Of a DNA stretch of 64,000 nt, positions 34,934 to 43,675 are shown piece after piece. Where the stretch lies: positions 2,046,001-2,110,000 of the forward strand of contig NZ_PGFD01000001.1 of the NCBI RefSeq assembly GCF_002797535.1, read 5' to 3'. Origin of the DNA: Chryseobacterium geocarposphaerae (lineage in GTDB: Bacteria; Bacteroidota; Bacteroidia; Flavobacteriales; Weeksellaceae). Every line of letters starts with the position of its first letter. The first letter of the stretch is position 1. The translations under genes and the position numbers were made by a program. The notes under the pieces are model-generated. The model made no database searches. It worked only from the letters and a program-made list of their open reading frames with translations, and had not been told where the DNA came from.

Positions 34934-37546
34934 TTATAAACTTTTCAGCTTCTCTTCTAAAATCGCAATCTTATCAAGAGCATCTTTTTGCTTTTTGCGC
35001 TCAACTTCTACAATTTCCGGTTTTGCGTTGGCAACAAACTTTTCGTTTGAAAGTTTTTTATCAACTGAAATTAAGAATCCTTTTAAATATTTCAATTCTT
35101 CTTCCGTCTTGATTTTTTCCTCCTCTAAATCTAAGTTTTCACTTAAAGGAATTGAAATTTCCGTTGCACCAACCAGGAATGTAAAACTAGGTTTATCAGT
35201 TTTCGTACCAAAATGAATTTCAGAAACGTTTGCTAATTTTTTAATAATAGATTCATTCGCAAATTCTGATGCGTTTGTATAAATTTCAGCAGCTTCTCTT
35301 GGGGAAATTCCTTTTGTTTGACGATAGTTTCTAACTCCGGAAATAATTTCAGATGCTGTTTCGAAGTTTTTAATAATATCTTCACTGAATGCTTCTGCTT
35401 TTTTCTGCTGGGCAATAATTAAGGCCTCTTCAATACTTCTTTCAGAAATTGTTTGCCATAATTCTTCTGTTAAGAATGGCATGAAAGGATGCAGTAATTT
35501 CATTAATTCCTCAAAGAAGTAGATTGTTTTATTGTAAACCTCTTTAGAAATGCCTTCTCCATAGTTCGGTTTAATAGCTTCCAGATACCAAGCACAGAAA
35601 TCATCCCAGATCAGTTTATAAATCAAATGTAAGGCATCAGAAATTCTGAACTTTTCAAACTGATCATTAATTTCAACAATCGTTTTATTCAATTTATTTT
35701 CAAACCATTCGATTGTCTGAATTTCCGTTGTGTTGGCAGGCTTATCTTCATGATTCCACATATTGATCAAACGGAATGCACTCCAGATCTTTGTCATAAA
35801 GTTTCTTCCCTGAAGCATCAGATCTTCATCAAAAAGAAGGTCATTTCCAGCTGCAGAGCTTAATAAAATTCCTACACGAACTCCATCCGCTCCATATTTG
35901 TCCATCAGTTCCAACGGATCCGGTGAATTTCCTAAAGATTTTGACATCTTTCTTCTCTGCTTATCTCTTACAATTCCTGTGAAATAAACATTTTTGAAGG
36001 GAACTTCTTTTCTGTATTCCAATCCTGCCATGATCATTCTTGCTACCCAGAAGAAGATAATATCCGGACCTGTTACCAAATCAGATGTTGGATAGTAATA
36101 ATTGATATCTTTATTTTCAGGATCAAGTAATCCATCAAACACTGACATTGGCCATAACCAAGATGAAAACCATGTATCAAGAGCGTCTTCGTCTTGTCTT
36201 AAGTCATCAAGATCAGCAATAATTCCTTTTTGTTCTTCTAAAACCACAAGAGCCTGATATTTATCTTCCGCAACTACAAAATCATTTTCTCCGTCACCAT
36301 AATAATAGGCAGGAATTTGCTGTCCCCACCAAAGCTGACGAGAAATATTCCAGTCACAGATGTTTTCCATCCAGTGTTTGTAGGTATTTTTAAACTTTTC
36401 AGGATAGAATTTAACCTCATCATCCATTACAACATCCAAAGCCGGTTTTGCAATTTCAGACATTTTTAAGAACCACTGAACGGAAACTTTAGGTTCGATC
36501 ACCGCTCCTGTTCTTTCAGAAGTTCCAACTTTATTTACATAATCTTCTGCCTTTAATAAAAGATCTTTTTCTTCTAATTCTTTCGCGATCTGTTTTCTTA
36601 CTTCAAATCTGTTTTTCCCGGCATAATGTAAACCATAATCATTCAGATTTCCATCATCATCCAAAGCATCAATCATTTGGAGATTATGTTTTTGTCCGAT
36701 TTCGTAGTCGTTGATATCGTGAGCCGGGGTAATTTTCAAAGCACCTGTTCCGAATTCAATGTCAACATATTCGTCTTCGATGATAGGAATCACTCTGTCA
36801 ACGATCGGTACGATTACTTTTTTACCTTTTAAATGAGCATATCGCTCATCATTTGGATTGATACAAACCGCAGTATCCCCGAAAATTGTTTCCGGACGTG
36901 TTGTAGCTACCGAAAGGAATTCTTCCGAACCTTCGATCTTATATTTAAGGAAATAAAGTTTTCCGTTTTGCTCTTTAAAGATTACCTCTTCATCTGAGAT
37001 ATTGGTTTTCGCTTCAGGGTCCCAGTTTACCATTCTGTAGCCACGATAAATCAATCCTTTATTGTATAGATCAACAAAAGATTTGATAACCTGCTGAGAA
37101 AGTTTAGGCTCCATGGTAAAACGGGTTCTGTCCCAATCGCAAGAGCAACCTAGTTTTTTCAACTGCTCAAGGATCGTTCCTCCGTATTTATCTGTCCAGT
37201 CCCAAGCGTGTTTCAAAAATTCTTCACGGGTAATATCAGACTTGCTGACCCCTTCTGATTTCAATTTAGCAACAACTTTAGCTTCAGTAGCAATGGAAGC
37301 GTGATCTGTTCCCGGAATCCAACAAGCATTGAAGCCCTGCATTCTTGCACGACGGACCAGAACATCTTGAATGGTATTGTTCAGCATATGCCCCATGTGT
37401 AAGATCCCCGTAACATTTGGCGGAGGAATTACAACAGTGTAAGGCGGCTTGTCATTCGGCTCTGAATGGAAGCATTTGTTTTCCAACCAGTAATTGTACC
37501 ACTTTTGTTCTGTTTCCTGTGGATTGTACTTTTCTGAAATCTGCAT
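34934..37546 (-). CDS. valS: valyl-tRNA synthetase
   Basis: An 870-residue class I aminoacyl-tRNA synthetase. The HIGH-type motif is in PPPNVTGILHMGHML (about 40-54) and the KMSKS motif in RKMSKSLGNSPDPLELM. The editing-domain motifs ATTRPETIFGDTAV and TPAHDINDYEIG are present, and a C-terminal coiled coil (EEKIKTEEELKYLKG) binds tRNA. Full length and intact. It diverges from the DUF1573 gene with a promoter in each direction in the 129-base gap. Confidence 0.97.
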   Translation of the reverse strand: MQISEKYNPQETEQKWYNYWLENKCFHSEPNDKPPYTVVIPPPNVTGILHMGHMLNNTIQDVLVRRARMQGFNACWIPGTDHASIATEAKVVAKLKSEGVSKSDITREEFLKHAWDWTDKYGGTILEQLKKLGCSCDWDRTRFTMEPKLSQQVIKSFVDLYNKGLIYRGYRMVNWDPEAKTNISDEEVIFKEQNGKLYFLKYKIEGSEEFLSVATTRPETIFGDTAVCINPNDERYAHLKGKKVIVPIVDRVIPIIEDEYVDIEFGTGALKITPAHDINDYEIGQKHNLQMIDALDDDGNLNDYGLHYAGKNRFEVRKQIAKELEEKDLLLKAEDYVNKVGTSERTGAVIEPKVSVQWFLKMSEIAKPALDVVMDDEVKFYPEKFKNTYKHWMENICDWNISRQLWWGQQIPAYYYGDGENDFVVAEDKYQALVVLEEQKGIIADLDDLRQDEDALDTWFSSWLWPMSVFDGLLDPENKDINYYYPTSDLVTGPDIIFFWVARMIMAGLEYRKEVPFKNVYFTGIVRDKQRRKMSKSLGNSPDPLELMDKYGADGVRVGILLSSAAGNDLLFDEDLMLQGRNFMTKIWSAFRLINMWNHEDKPANTTEIQTIEWFENKLNKTIVEINDQFEKFRISDALHLIYKLIWDDFCAWYLEAIKPNYGEGISKEVYNKTIYFFEELMKLLHPFMPFLTEELWQTISERSIEEALIIAQQKKAEAFSEDIIKNFETASEIISGVRNYRQTKGISPREAAEIYTNASEFANESIIKKLANVSEIHFGTKTDKPSFTFLVGATEISIPLSENLDLEEEKIKTEEELKYLKGFLISVDKKLSNEKFVANAKPEIVEVERKKQKDALDKIAILEEKLKSL

Positions 37547-37574
37547 AAATTCTATTACTTTAATTTACAATTTG

Positions 37575-37582
37575 CAAAAATA
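37575..37582 (-). promoter_or_regulatory. -7 element (TATTTTTG) of valS
   Basis: TATTTTTG on the minus strand, 28 bases before the valS ATG. Confidence 0.5.
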
Positions 37583-37624
37583 GTCTAAAGAAAAAAAATT
37601 TTAAGTATGAATTAAAATAATTTT

Positions 37625-37632
37625 TAACTTTG
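37625..37632 (+). promoter_or_regulatory. -7 element (TAACTTTG) of the DUF1573 gene
   Basis: TAACTTTG matches TAnnTTTG, 43 bases before the ATG at 37676. Confidence 0.55.
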
Positions 37633-37675
37633 TTTCTTAATATTTATCTAAACAAACGTATTAACATTCAAGAAT

Positions 37676-38155
37676 ATGAAAAAATTAATTGCAGGAATTG
37701 CATTATTCGGGACATTTGCTGTTGCATCTGCACAGAGCATTACTTTCGACACTACAACATTTGATTATGGTGCTATTAAACCGGGAGCTGATGGAACAAG
37801 ATTTTTTAATGTAACGAATACAGGAGATAAGCCTTTGATTATTTCAAACGTAAAACCATCTTGCGGATGTACAACTCCTGAATTTAGCACAGATCCTATT
37901 CTTCCTGGTAAATCTGCAAAAATTAAAGTTGGATACAACACGGCTAATCCTGGTGCTTTCAACAAAATGATTGAAGTATTTTCTAATGACCCGGTAAACA
38001 GCAGAAGCGTAATCTATATTAAAGGTAACGTAGATCCTAATGCTCCCGAGCCAAAACCATTGACTCCTGAAGAGCTAAAAGCAAAAGAAAAGGCTGAGAA
38101 GAAAGCTGCTAAGATAGCTGCCAAAGAAGCTAAAAAAGCTGCAGCAGCAAAATAA
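37676..38155 (+). CDS. DUF1573 exported protein with Lys/Ala-rich tail
   Basis: A 159-residue exported protein. The signal peptide is MKKLIAGIALFGTFAVASAQ, followed by a DUF1573 immunoglobulin-like domain (about 22-117) with the family motif FNVTNTGDKPLIISNVKPSCGCTTPE (in parts) and the GKSAKIKVGYNT segment. The C-terminal ~35 residues are an alanine/lysine repeat (KAKEKAEKKAAKIAAKEAKKAAAAK, read in parts), strongly basic and probably helical. The function of the family is not established. It has its own promoter and terminator. Confidence 0.9.
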   Translation: MKKLIAGIALFGTFAVASAQSITFDTTTFDYGAIKPGADGTRFFNVTNTGDKPLIISNVKPSCGCTTPEFSTDPILPGKSAKIKVGYNTANPGAFNKMIEVFSNDPVNSRSVIYIKGNVDPNAPEPKPLTPEELKAKEKAEKKAAKIAAKEAKKAAAAK

Positions 38156-38174
38156 ATCTCTACTCAAAAAAATT

Positions 38175-38203
38175 AAAACCGTCTCAATTGAGACGGTTTT
38201 TTT
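38175..38203 (+). terminator. terminator of the DUF1573 gene
   Basis: AACCGTCTCAATTGAGACGG palindrome followed by a run of T. Confidence 0.9.
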
Positions 38204-38252
38204 ATTACATTTATACTACGTTTACTTACTAAATTTTAAACACATACAATAT

Positions 38253-39122
38253 ATGGATAAAGATTTTTCAGACAATTTTCTCATCAAAGGAAGTTTTTCT
38301 ATAAAAAAAGCTTCAACTCAATATAAAGGGAAACTTACCAAAGAGGAAGGAGAAATTCTTCTGGTTCAGGAAAAAGAAAAGCTTCGCGAACTGCAGGAAA
38401 AATTGTATTCGGATGGCAGCCAATCTCTTCTCGTTGTGCTGCAGGCCATGGATGCCGCAGGAAAAGACAGTTTAGTAGAACATGTTTTCGGAGGAGTGAA
38501 TCCGCAAGGCTGTAATGTGACAAGTTTTAAAACTCCAAGCTCAAAAGAGTATTCCCACGATTTTTTATGGAGACATTATTTAGCATTACCACAAAAAGGG
38601 ATGATCGGGATTTTCAACCGCTCACATTATGAAAGTGTTTTGGTATGCAAGGTACACCCTGAATATAATCTAAGTGAAAAAACCTGGAAATCGGTCAAAG
38701 ATTTTGATAAAAAATTCTGGGAAAACCGCTATGAAAGTATCCGAAATTTTGAAAAACATCTTTCTCAAAACGGGACCACTATTGTAAAAATATTTTTAAA
38801 TGTTTCCAAAGATGAACAAAAGAAAAGATTCCTGGACAGGATTAATGAACAGGAAAAAAACTGGAAATTTTCTATGGGTGACCTTCCGGAACGGGCATTA
38901 TTTGATCAGTATATGAACTGTTATGAACAGGCTATCAACGAAACGTCAAAGGATTATGCACCATGGTATGTTTTGCCGGCAGATGATAAATGGTTTGCAA
39001 GAGTCGCTGCTATCCAGATCATTATTGATACTATGGAAAAAATGAATTTAAAATACCCCCAACTTTCGGAAAAAAATAAACAGGAACTGAAAGATGCAAA
39101 AAAACAATTGGAAAATGAATAA
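38253..39122 (+). CDS. PPK2-family polyphosphate:nucleotide phosphotransferase
   Basis: A 289-residue kinase. Walker A is LQAMDAAGKDS (66-76), the lid/Walker B region includes IGIFNRSHYESVLVCKVHPE, and the KIFLNVSKDEQKKRF and APWYVLPADDKWFARV segments are typical of PPK2. Family members use polyphosphate to phosphorylate NMP or NDP. The length and single-domain layout fit the class II/III group, but class cannot be fixed from motifs alone. It is a single-gene unit. Confidence 0.92.
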   Translation: MDKDFSDNFLIKGSFSIKKASTQYKGKLTKEEGEILLVQEKEKLRELQEKLYSDGSQSLLVVLQAMDAAGKDSLVEHVFGGVNPQGCNVTSFKTPSSKEYSHDFLWRHYLALPQKGMIGIFNRSHYESVLVCKVHPEYNLSEKTWKSVKDFDKKFWENRYESIRNFEKHLSQNGTTIVKIFLNVSKDEQKKRFLDRINEQEKNWKFSMGDLPERALFDQYMNCYEQAINETSKDYAPWYVLPADDKWFARVAAIQIIIDTMEKMNLKYPQLSEKNKQELKDAKKQLENE

Positions 39123-39170
39123 ACATTAAAAAGCTTTCAATAACTGATTATAATAGTCTTTTGATTAAAA

Positions 39171-39215
39171 AATACACCTAAAAGTGAATAATTTCATTTT
39201 GGTGTATTTTTTTTA
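39171..39215 (+). terminator. terminator of the PPK2 gene
   Basis: AATACACC..GGTGTATT outer stem with an inner A/T-rich stem, followed by a T run. Confidence 0.8.
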
Positions 39216-39251
39216 TTTATATTTATAACACTAAATTATTAAACTTTAAAC

Positions 39252-39629
39252 ATGAAAAAACATTTATTGTTATCAGCCTTTCTAATATTAGGCTTAACAT
39301 CTTGCAGTAATGAAAGAGCGGCAATCGACAATGTGGAAAGTATGAAAAGTCCAGAAATGGAAAATTTCAACAAAGCATTGAGAAGTGTAAACCAACCTAA
39401 AAACAGACCTACTGCAGAAGAAAGAAAACAACATTCTTTAGAAATGAGCGATTCAAGAAAAGAACTTTTAGTTCCCGCTTCAAAGGATTTAATTCTTTCT
39501 ACAGGTATTTCTGAAAAAGAAATGATGCGTCAAACCGGAGGTGATAAAACAAAAATAATTGTTTGGGCCAATAAGATTTATTTTGAAAAGAAGAAGCAAA
39601 TCAATAGAAGTCTGAAGCTTGAAAATTAA
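39252..39629 (+). CDS. small hypothetical lipoprotein
   Basis: A 125-residue protein with a lipoprotein signal peptide (MKKHLLLSAFLILGLTSC, lipobox LTSC). The remainder is polar and charged, rich in Lys and Glu; no domain recognised. It lies 36 bases before another exported protein on the same strand, so the two probably form one transcript. Confidence 0.7.
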   Translation: MKKHLLLSAFLILGLTSCSNERAAIDNVESMKSPEMENFNKALRSVNQPKNRPTAEERKQHSLEMSDSRKELLVPASKDLILSTGISEKEMMRQTGGDKTKIIVWANKIYFEKKKQINRSLKLEN

Positions 39630-39665
39630 TTCATTTATTATTTAATCCAAACAAATGTACTCACC

Positions 39666-40208
39666 ATGAAAAAACTAACACTATTTATATTCTTATTCTT
39701 AGGAATTTTCGCATTTTCTCAAAGCCACACTTTAGTCATTGTTAATAATACCGGACTTGATGCTGTAGGCAGACTCATCACAGCAAGCCGTACAACTCCA
39801 GGAGGACCAGCAATGTTTGCATTTCCTAATCCTCCTTATGGCACATTCACAGTTCCTTCTGGCCAAACTGCAGATTATGATCATTTTGATACAACGGGAG
39901 GCTCTTCCGTATCTTTTCCCATTCCCGGCTGGAATATCATCAATAATCCCAATCCTGCATACAACGGACCTCAGGCTTATAACTCTCCTGCAGTAAGTTC
40001 AATGACCACATTAAATGAATGGGCAGGGTTTCTTTTTAACTTAGTTGATCCTGCAACAGGAGACTCAATTGATAGTTTTGCAATTGGAAATCCGGCAATT
40101 GCTGCCAATGCAAGTTTTGTTGTATACACAAATCAACTTGGAACAAATACCGGAATTCCTGTAGAATGGGCATATGTAGGTTCTATTGTTTACTTATTTA
40201 TAGGATAA
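39666..40208 (+). CDS. small secreted protein of unknown function
   Basis: A 180-residue protein with a signal peptide (MKKLTLFIFLFLGIFAFSQ) and a beta-rich body dominated by Pro, Gly, Asn, Ser and Thr (TTPGGPAMFAFPNPPYGTF, NPAYNGPQAYNSP). No T9SS tail or enzymatic motif was recognised. A strong terminator follows 20 bases after the stop. It is cotranscribed with the lipoprotein gene upstream. Confidence 0.7.
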   Translation: MKKLTLFIFLFLGIFAFSQSHTLVIVNNTGLDAVGRLITASRTTPGGPAMFAFPNPPYGTFTVPSGQTADYDHFDTTGGSSVSFPIPGWNIINNPNPAYNGPQAYNSPAVSSMTTLNEWAGFLFNLVDPATGDSIDSFAIGNPAIAANASFVVYTNQLGTNTGIPVEWAYVGSIVYLFIG

Positions 40209-40227
40209 TTAAAGACCTTAGATAACA

Positions 40228-40266
40228 GAAAAGCGGAGATAACCTCTCCGCTTTTCTATTTTTATG
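40228..40266 (+). terminator. terminator after the exported-protein pair
   Basis: AGAAAAGCGGAGA/TCTCCGCTTTTCT with a 5-base loop, followed by a T-rich stretch. Confidence 0.9.
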
Positions 40267-40287
40267 CAATTTAAATTTTATCAAAAA

Positions 40288-40612
40288 CACGAGAAAATCT
40301 ATAAGCCGGATTTTGTTCTTCAAAAAGAAGTGCCTGTTATTTATCTGCGTCTTACATTGCTGCAAAACTTTAGCTGATTACCCCTCGGCTTTCAGAGCGA
40401 GCAACCCCTATTTTCATTACTGAAAAGAACCGATATACTTATCATTGCACCACAAAGAGTTTACCTGATTTCACTACAGCCGAACTGTACATCCTTTCTG
40501 TTGCACTTGTCCTACCCTCGCGGGTGACGGATGTTATCCGCTTTGCTGCTCTATGGTGTCCGGACTTTCCTACCCTTACCTAAGTAAGAATCAACAAGCC
40601 GATTTTCTCGTG
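40288..40612 (-). ncRNA. rnpB: RNase P RNA (bacterial class A)
   Basis: A 325-base RNA on the minus strand. The P1 helix is CACGAGAAAATC at the 5' end pairing with GATTTTCTCGTG at the 3' end (12 bp). The conserved core GTAGGAAAGTCCGGACACC follows, then AGAGCAGC, the CGCGAGGGTAGGACAAGTGCAACAGAAA region, and the 3' AATCCGGCTTATAGA. These are hallmark RNase P RNA segments. It forms the catalytic component that trims 5' ends of tRNA precursors. The gene lies between the exported-protein terminator and the sigma-factor gene, antisense to both. Confidence 0.93.
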
Positions 40613-40758
40613 GCTGCAAAGATAGATAATTTGAAAATGTAGCAGTGTGATAATTTGAAAATTTTCAATTCGCATGAAGATTTATTATTCCTGTTTCACA
40701 TGATTCATTCATTTTCAAATTACTTAATTTTTAAATTCTCAAATTATATCATATATTC

Positions 40759-41274
40759 GTGCAACTAAACAACACATCCTCATTGGGTTCAAAAGAAAAA
40801 GAATTTGCACAGCTTATTAAAGATAATCAGGGATTGATTATCAAAGTTTCGCGTCTTTATACCAATTCTCTTGAGGATGAGGAAGATCTTTTCCAGGAGA
40901 TCGTCTTACAGCTTTGGAGAAGCTACGGTTCCTTTAAAGGAAATTCTAAAATTTCTACCTGGATGTATCGTGTAGCTTTAAACACAGCCATTACGCTTTT
41001 CAGAAAAAAAAGCAAAAGCCCGCTTACGAACGAACTAGATATTAATCACAAAGATTTTGTAGAGGATGACGATGAGAAACAGCAGCAAATTTCTCTTTTG
41101 TACACTGTGATTAAAACCCTTCCCAATATAGAGAGAGCCATCGTCATGATGTATCTGGATGATTTGCCTTATAAGGATATTGCAGAGAACCTCGGGATCA
41201 CCGAAGTCAATGCGCGTGTGAAAATGAACAGATTAAAGAAAACCCTTAAAGAAAAGATGGAAAAACATGCCTGA
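40759..41274 (+). CDS. ECF-type sigma-70 family RNA polymerase sigma factor
   Basis: A 171-residue sigma factor. Region 2 includes YTNSLEDEEDLFQEIVLQLWRSYGSFKG and STWMYRVALNTA (about 33-78). Region 4 includes LPNIERAIVMMYLDDLPYKDIAENLGITEVNARVKMNRLKKTL. The first codon is GTG at 40759; a downstream TTG is the alternative. The stop overlaps the start of the next gene by eight bases, and the partner membrane protein is a likely anti-sigma or sensor. Confidence 0.9.
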   Translation: MQLNNTSSLGSKEKEFAQLIKDNQGLIIKVSRLYTNSLEDEEDLFQEIVLQLWRSYGSFKGNSKISTWMYRVALNTAITLFRKKSKSPLTNELDINHKDFVEDDDEKQQQISLLYTVIKTLPNIERAIVMMYLDDLPYKDIAENLGITEVNARVKMNRLKKTLKEKMEKHA

Positions 41275-41941
41275 ATTTGATTTAGACAGCTTTAAGAAAA
41301 CATGGCAAGAACAGCCTGTTCAAGAAAAATACGACAACACTGAGATTCTTCAGATGCTGAACAGAAAATCACGTAACTACGTTAAATATATTTTCTGGAT
41401 CAGTGTTGTAGAGTTATTATTCTTTTCCGGAATAGGGTTATTTTACATCATAAAAGGTGATGAGTCTAATAGTTTTTTAAAACTTCTGGAGAGATTGGGA
41501 GCACAAAAAACCCCTGAAATCATTGCCAATTTTGACACCATTTATTTGGCTATAAAGGTTCTAAGTTTGCTCGTTACAGCCTATTTTGTCTTTAAATTCT
41601 ATCAAAATTATCATAAGATAAAAATCGAGGAAAACTTAAAAGGTCTTATCACCCGTATCATTAAGTTTAAGAAAACTGTAAATGCTTTTATTTTAATAAG
41701 CATTGCCATATTACTTGTTTTTATTCTGACATTTACAGCATTTATTTTTTACGCACTGAATTCCCAAAACATAGAACCTAAAGGTTCAGACCTTATGATC
41801 GTTATTGCCATAATTATAGTTAGTACAGCATTATGTGTGTTGCTTATCTGGCTGTATTACAAACTTGTTTATGGAATCATCATCAGAAAACTGGATAAGA
41901 ACTTAAAACAGTTGAAAGAAATAGATTCTCAGGAAATTTAA
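41267..41941 (+). CDS. membrane protein partnered with the ECF sigma factor
   Basis: A 224-residue protein with a cytoplasmic N-terminus of about 40 residues (FDLDSFKKTWQEQPVQ), a membrane helix (YIFWISVVELLFFSGIGLFYII), and three further helices including FILISIAILLVFILTFTAFIF and IVIAIIIVSTALCVLLIWLYY. It is encoded in an 8-base overlap with the sigma factor, the usual arrangement of anti-sigma factors. No HxxxCxxC zinc motif is visible, so it would not be a classic ZAS protein. Confidence 0.7.
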   Translation: MPEFDLDSFKKTWQEQPVQEKYDNTEILQMLNRKSRNYVKYIFWISVVELLFFSGIGLFYIIKGDESNSFLKLLERLGAQKTPEIIANFDTIYLAIKVLSLLVTAYFVFKFYQNYHKIKIEENLKGLITRIIKFKKTVNAFILISIAILLVFILTFTAFIFYALNSQNIEPKGSDLMIVIAIIIVSTALCVLLIWLYYKLVYGIIIRKLDKNLKQLKEIDSQEI

Positions 41942-42003
41942 TTCACCCATCCGTTCCAAGATAAAGATATAATTGTTAATTTTATTTTATCAAATCTTAA
42001 TCT

Positions 42004-43626
42004 ATGCCTTTATCTTACGTTCATGGAGCTTCTGATATTCCATTGTTGGGACAAACTATTGGAGCCAATCTAAAAAATACCGTAGAAAAATTTCCACATC
42101 AAGAAGCACTGATTTGTGTGCATCAAAATTACCGTGCCACTTATCAGGAATTTTATAATCAAACCACTGCTGTTGCAAAAGCTCTTATATTTTTGGGAGC
42201 AAAAGCTGGCGATAGAATCGGAATCTGGTCTACCAACCGTTACGAATGGGTTCTTTTACAATATGCCACAGCTAGAATCGGTGCTATTTTAGTGAATATA
42301 AATCCTGCATACAGAACCAGTGAGTTGATCTTTGTGATCAATCAGTCCGAAATGTCACACCTTTTCTCTTCCTTAGCTTTTAAATCAAGTGACTATAAAG
42401 CAATGATTACCGATGCAAGAGAATTCTGCCCTACTTTAAAATCAGAAATTTTCTTTGATGATAATTGGGAATATTTTTTAAATAACGGACAGGATATTTC
42501 TGACGATGTGCTACATAGCTATGAAGAACATGTTCAATTTGATGATCCGGTAAACATTCAATATACATCAGGAACAACCGGATTTCCTAAAGGCGTAACG
42601 CTTTCCCATCATAATATTTTAAATAACGGATATTTTATCGGAATACGATTAAAATATACACAAAATGACAGAGTTTGTATTCCCGTTCCATTTTACCACT
42701 GCTTCGGAATGGTGATCGGAAATATATGCTGTACTTCTCACGGAGCCTGTATGGTGATTCCTAACGACAGCTTTGATCCGGATATTACACTGAAAGTGGT
42801 TTCGGATGAAAAATGCACCTCTTTATATGGAGTTCCTACCATGTTTATCGCTGAATTGGCTGTAAAAGATTTTGATACTTTTGATTTTTCGAGCTTAAGA
42901 ACTGGGGTAATGGCTGGTTCTGTCTGTCCGCCTGAAATCATGAAAAAAGTGGAAAGCCTCATGAATATTAAAGAAATGAGCATCTGCTATGGAATGACGG
43001 AAACCTCTCCTGTTTCTACCCAGACTTTAATTGGAACCCCTTTTGAAAAGCAGGTAAATACCGTAGGAACTGTTCAGGATCATTTAGAAATAAAAATCAT
43101 TGATGAAAACGGCAAAATCCTTAAACGCGGCGAACATGGAGAGCTATGCACAAGAGGATATTCTGTTATGCTGAAATACTGGAACGATCCTGAAAACACT
43201 AAAAAAGTTATTGATGACGGCAGATGGATGCATACAGGAGATATGGCCGTAATGGATGAAGAAGGCTACGTTACCATTTCCGGAAGAATTAAAGATCTGA
43301 TTATCCGTGGCGGAGAAAATATTTCCCCAAAAGAAATCGAAGATTTTTTATACACCTATCCTAATATTTTAGATGTTCAGATCATTGGAGTACCCAGTGA
43401 AAAATTTGGAGAAGAAGTTATGGCCTGGGTAAAAGTAAGAAAAGGCTTCAATGTAACAGAAGAAGAACTTTTAAATTATTGCAAAGGAAGAATTGCCCAT
43501 TATAAAGTTCCAAAATACTGGAAGTTTGTAGAAGAATTCCCGATGACGATCTCAGGAAAGATAAGAAAAATAGAGATGCGGGAAGTCTCTGTGAAAGAAC
43601 TTGGCCTGGAACATATAAAAGAATAA
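42004..43626 (+). CDS. acyl-CoA synthetase (AMP-forming)
   Basis: A 540-residue adenylate-forming enzyme. The phosphate-binding loop is IQYTSGTTGFPKGVTLSH. The A5 motif is CYGMTETSPVS, the A7 motif WMHTGDMAVMDEEGYV, the hinge GRIKDLIIRGGENISPKEIE, and the catalytic lysine region MTISGKIRKIEMRE. Likely substrates are medium- or long-chain fatty acids. Relation to the sigma pair upstream is not clear; the gap is 62 bases. A bidirectional terminator follows, shared with rpoN. Confidence 0.92.
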   Translation: MPLSYVHGASDIPLLGQTIGANLKNTVEKFPHQEALICVHQNYRATYQEFYNQTTAVAKALIFLGAKAGDRIGIWSTNRYEWVLLQYATARIGAILVNINPAYRTSELIFVINQSEMSHLFSSLAFKSSDYKAMITDAREFCPTLKSEIFFDDNWEYFLNNGQDISDDVLHSYEEHVQFDDPVNIQYTSGTTGFPKGVTLSHHNILNNGYFIGIRLKYTQNDRVCIPVPFYHCFGMVIGNICCTSHGACMVIPNDSFDPDITLKVVSDEKCTSLYGVPTMFIAELAVKDFDTFDFSSLRTGVMAGSVCPPEIMKKVESLMNIKEMSICYGMTETSPVSTQTLIGTPFEKQVNTVGTVQDHLEIKIIDENGKILKRGEHGELCTRGYSVMLKYWNDPENTKKVIDDGRWMHTGDMAVMDEEGYVTISGRIKDLIIRGGENISPKEIEDFLYTYPNILDVQIIGVPSEKFGEEVMAWVKVRKGFNVTEEELLNYCKGRIAHYKVPKYWKFVEEFPMTISGKIRKIEMREVSVKELGLEHIKE

Positions 43627-43633
43627 TCCGTAA

Positions 43634-43670
43634 ATAAAAAAAGCATTTCAGATTGAAATGCTTTTTTTTA
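43634..43670. terminator. bidirectional terminator between the acyl-CoA synthetase gene and rpoN
   Basis: AGCATTTCA-GAT-TGAAATGCT extended by A/T arms to about 14 bp, with a T run on each strand; the two genes converge on it. Confidence 0.9.
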
Positions 43671-43675
43671 TTTTT

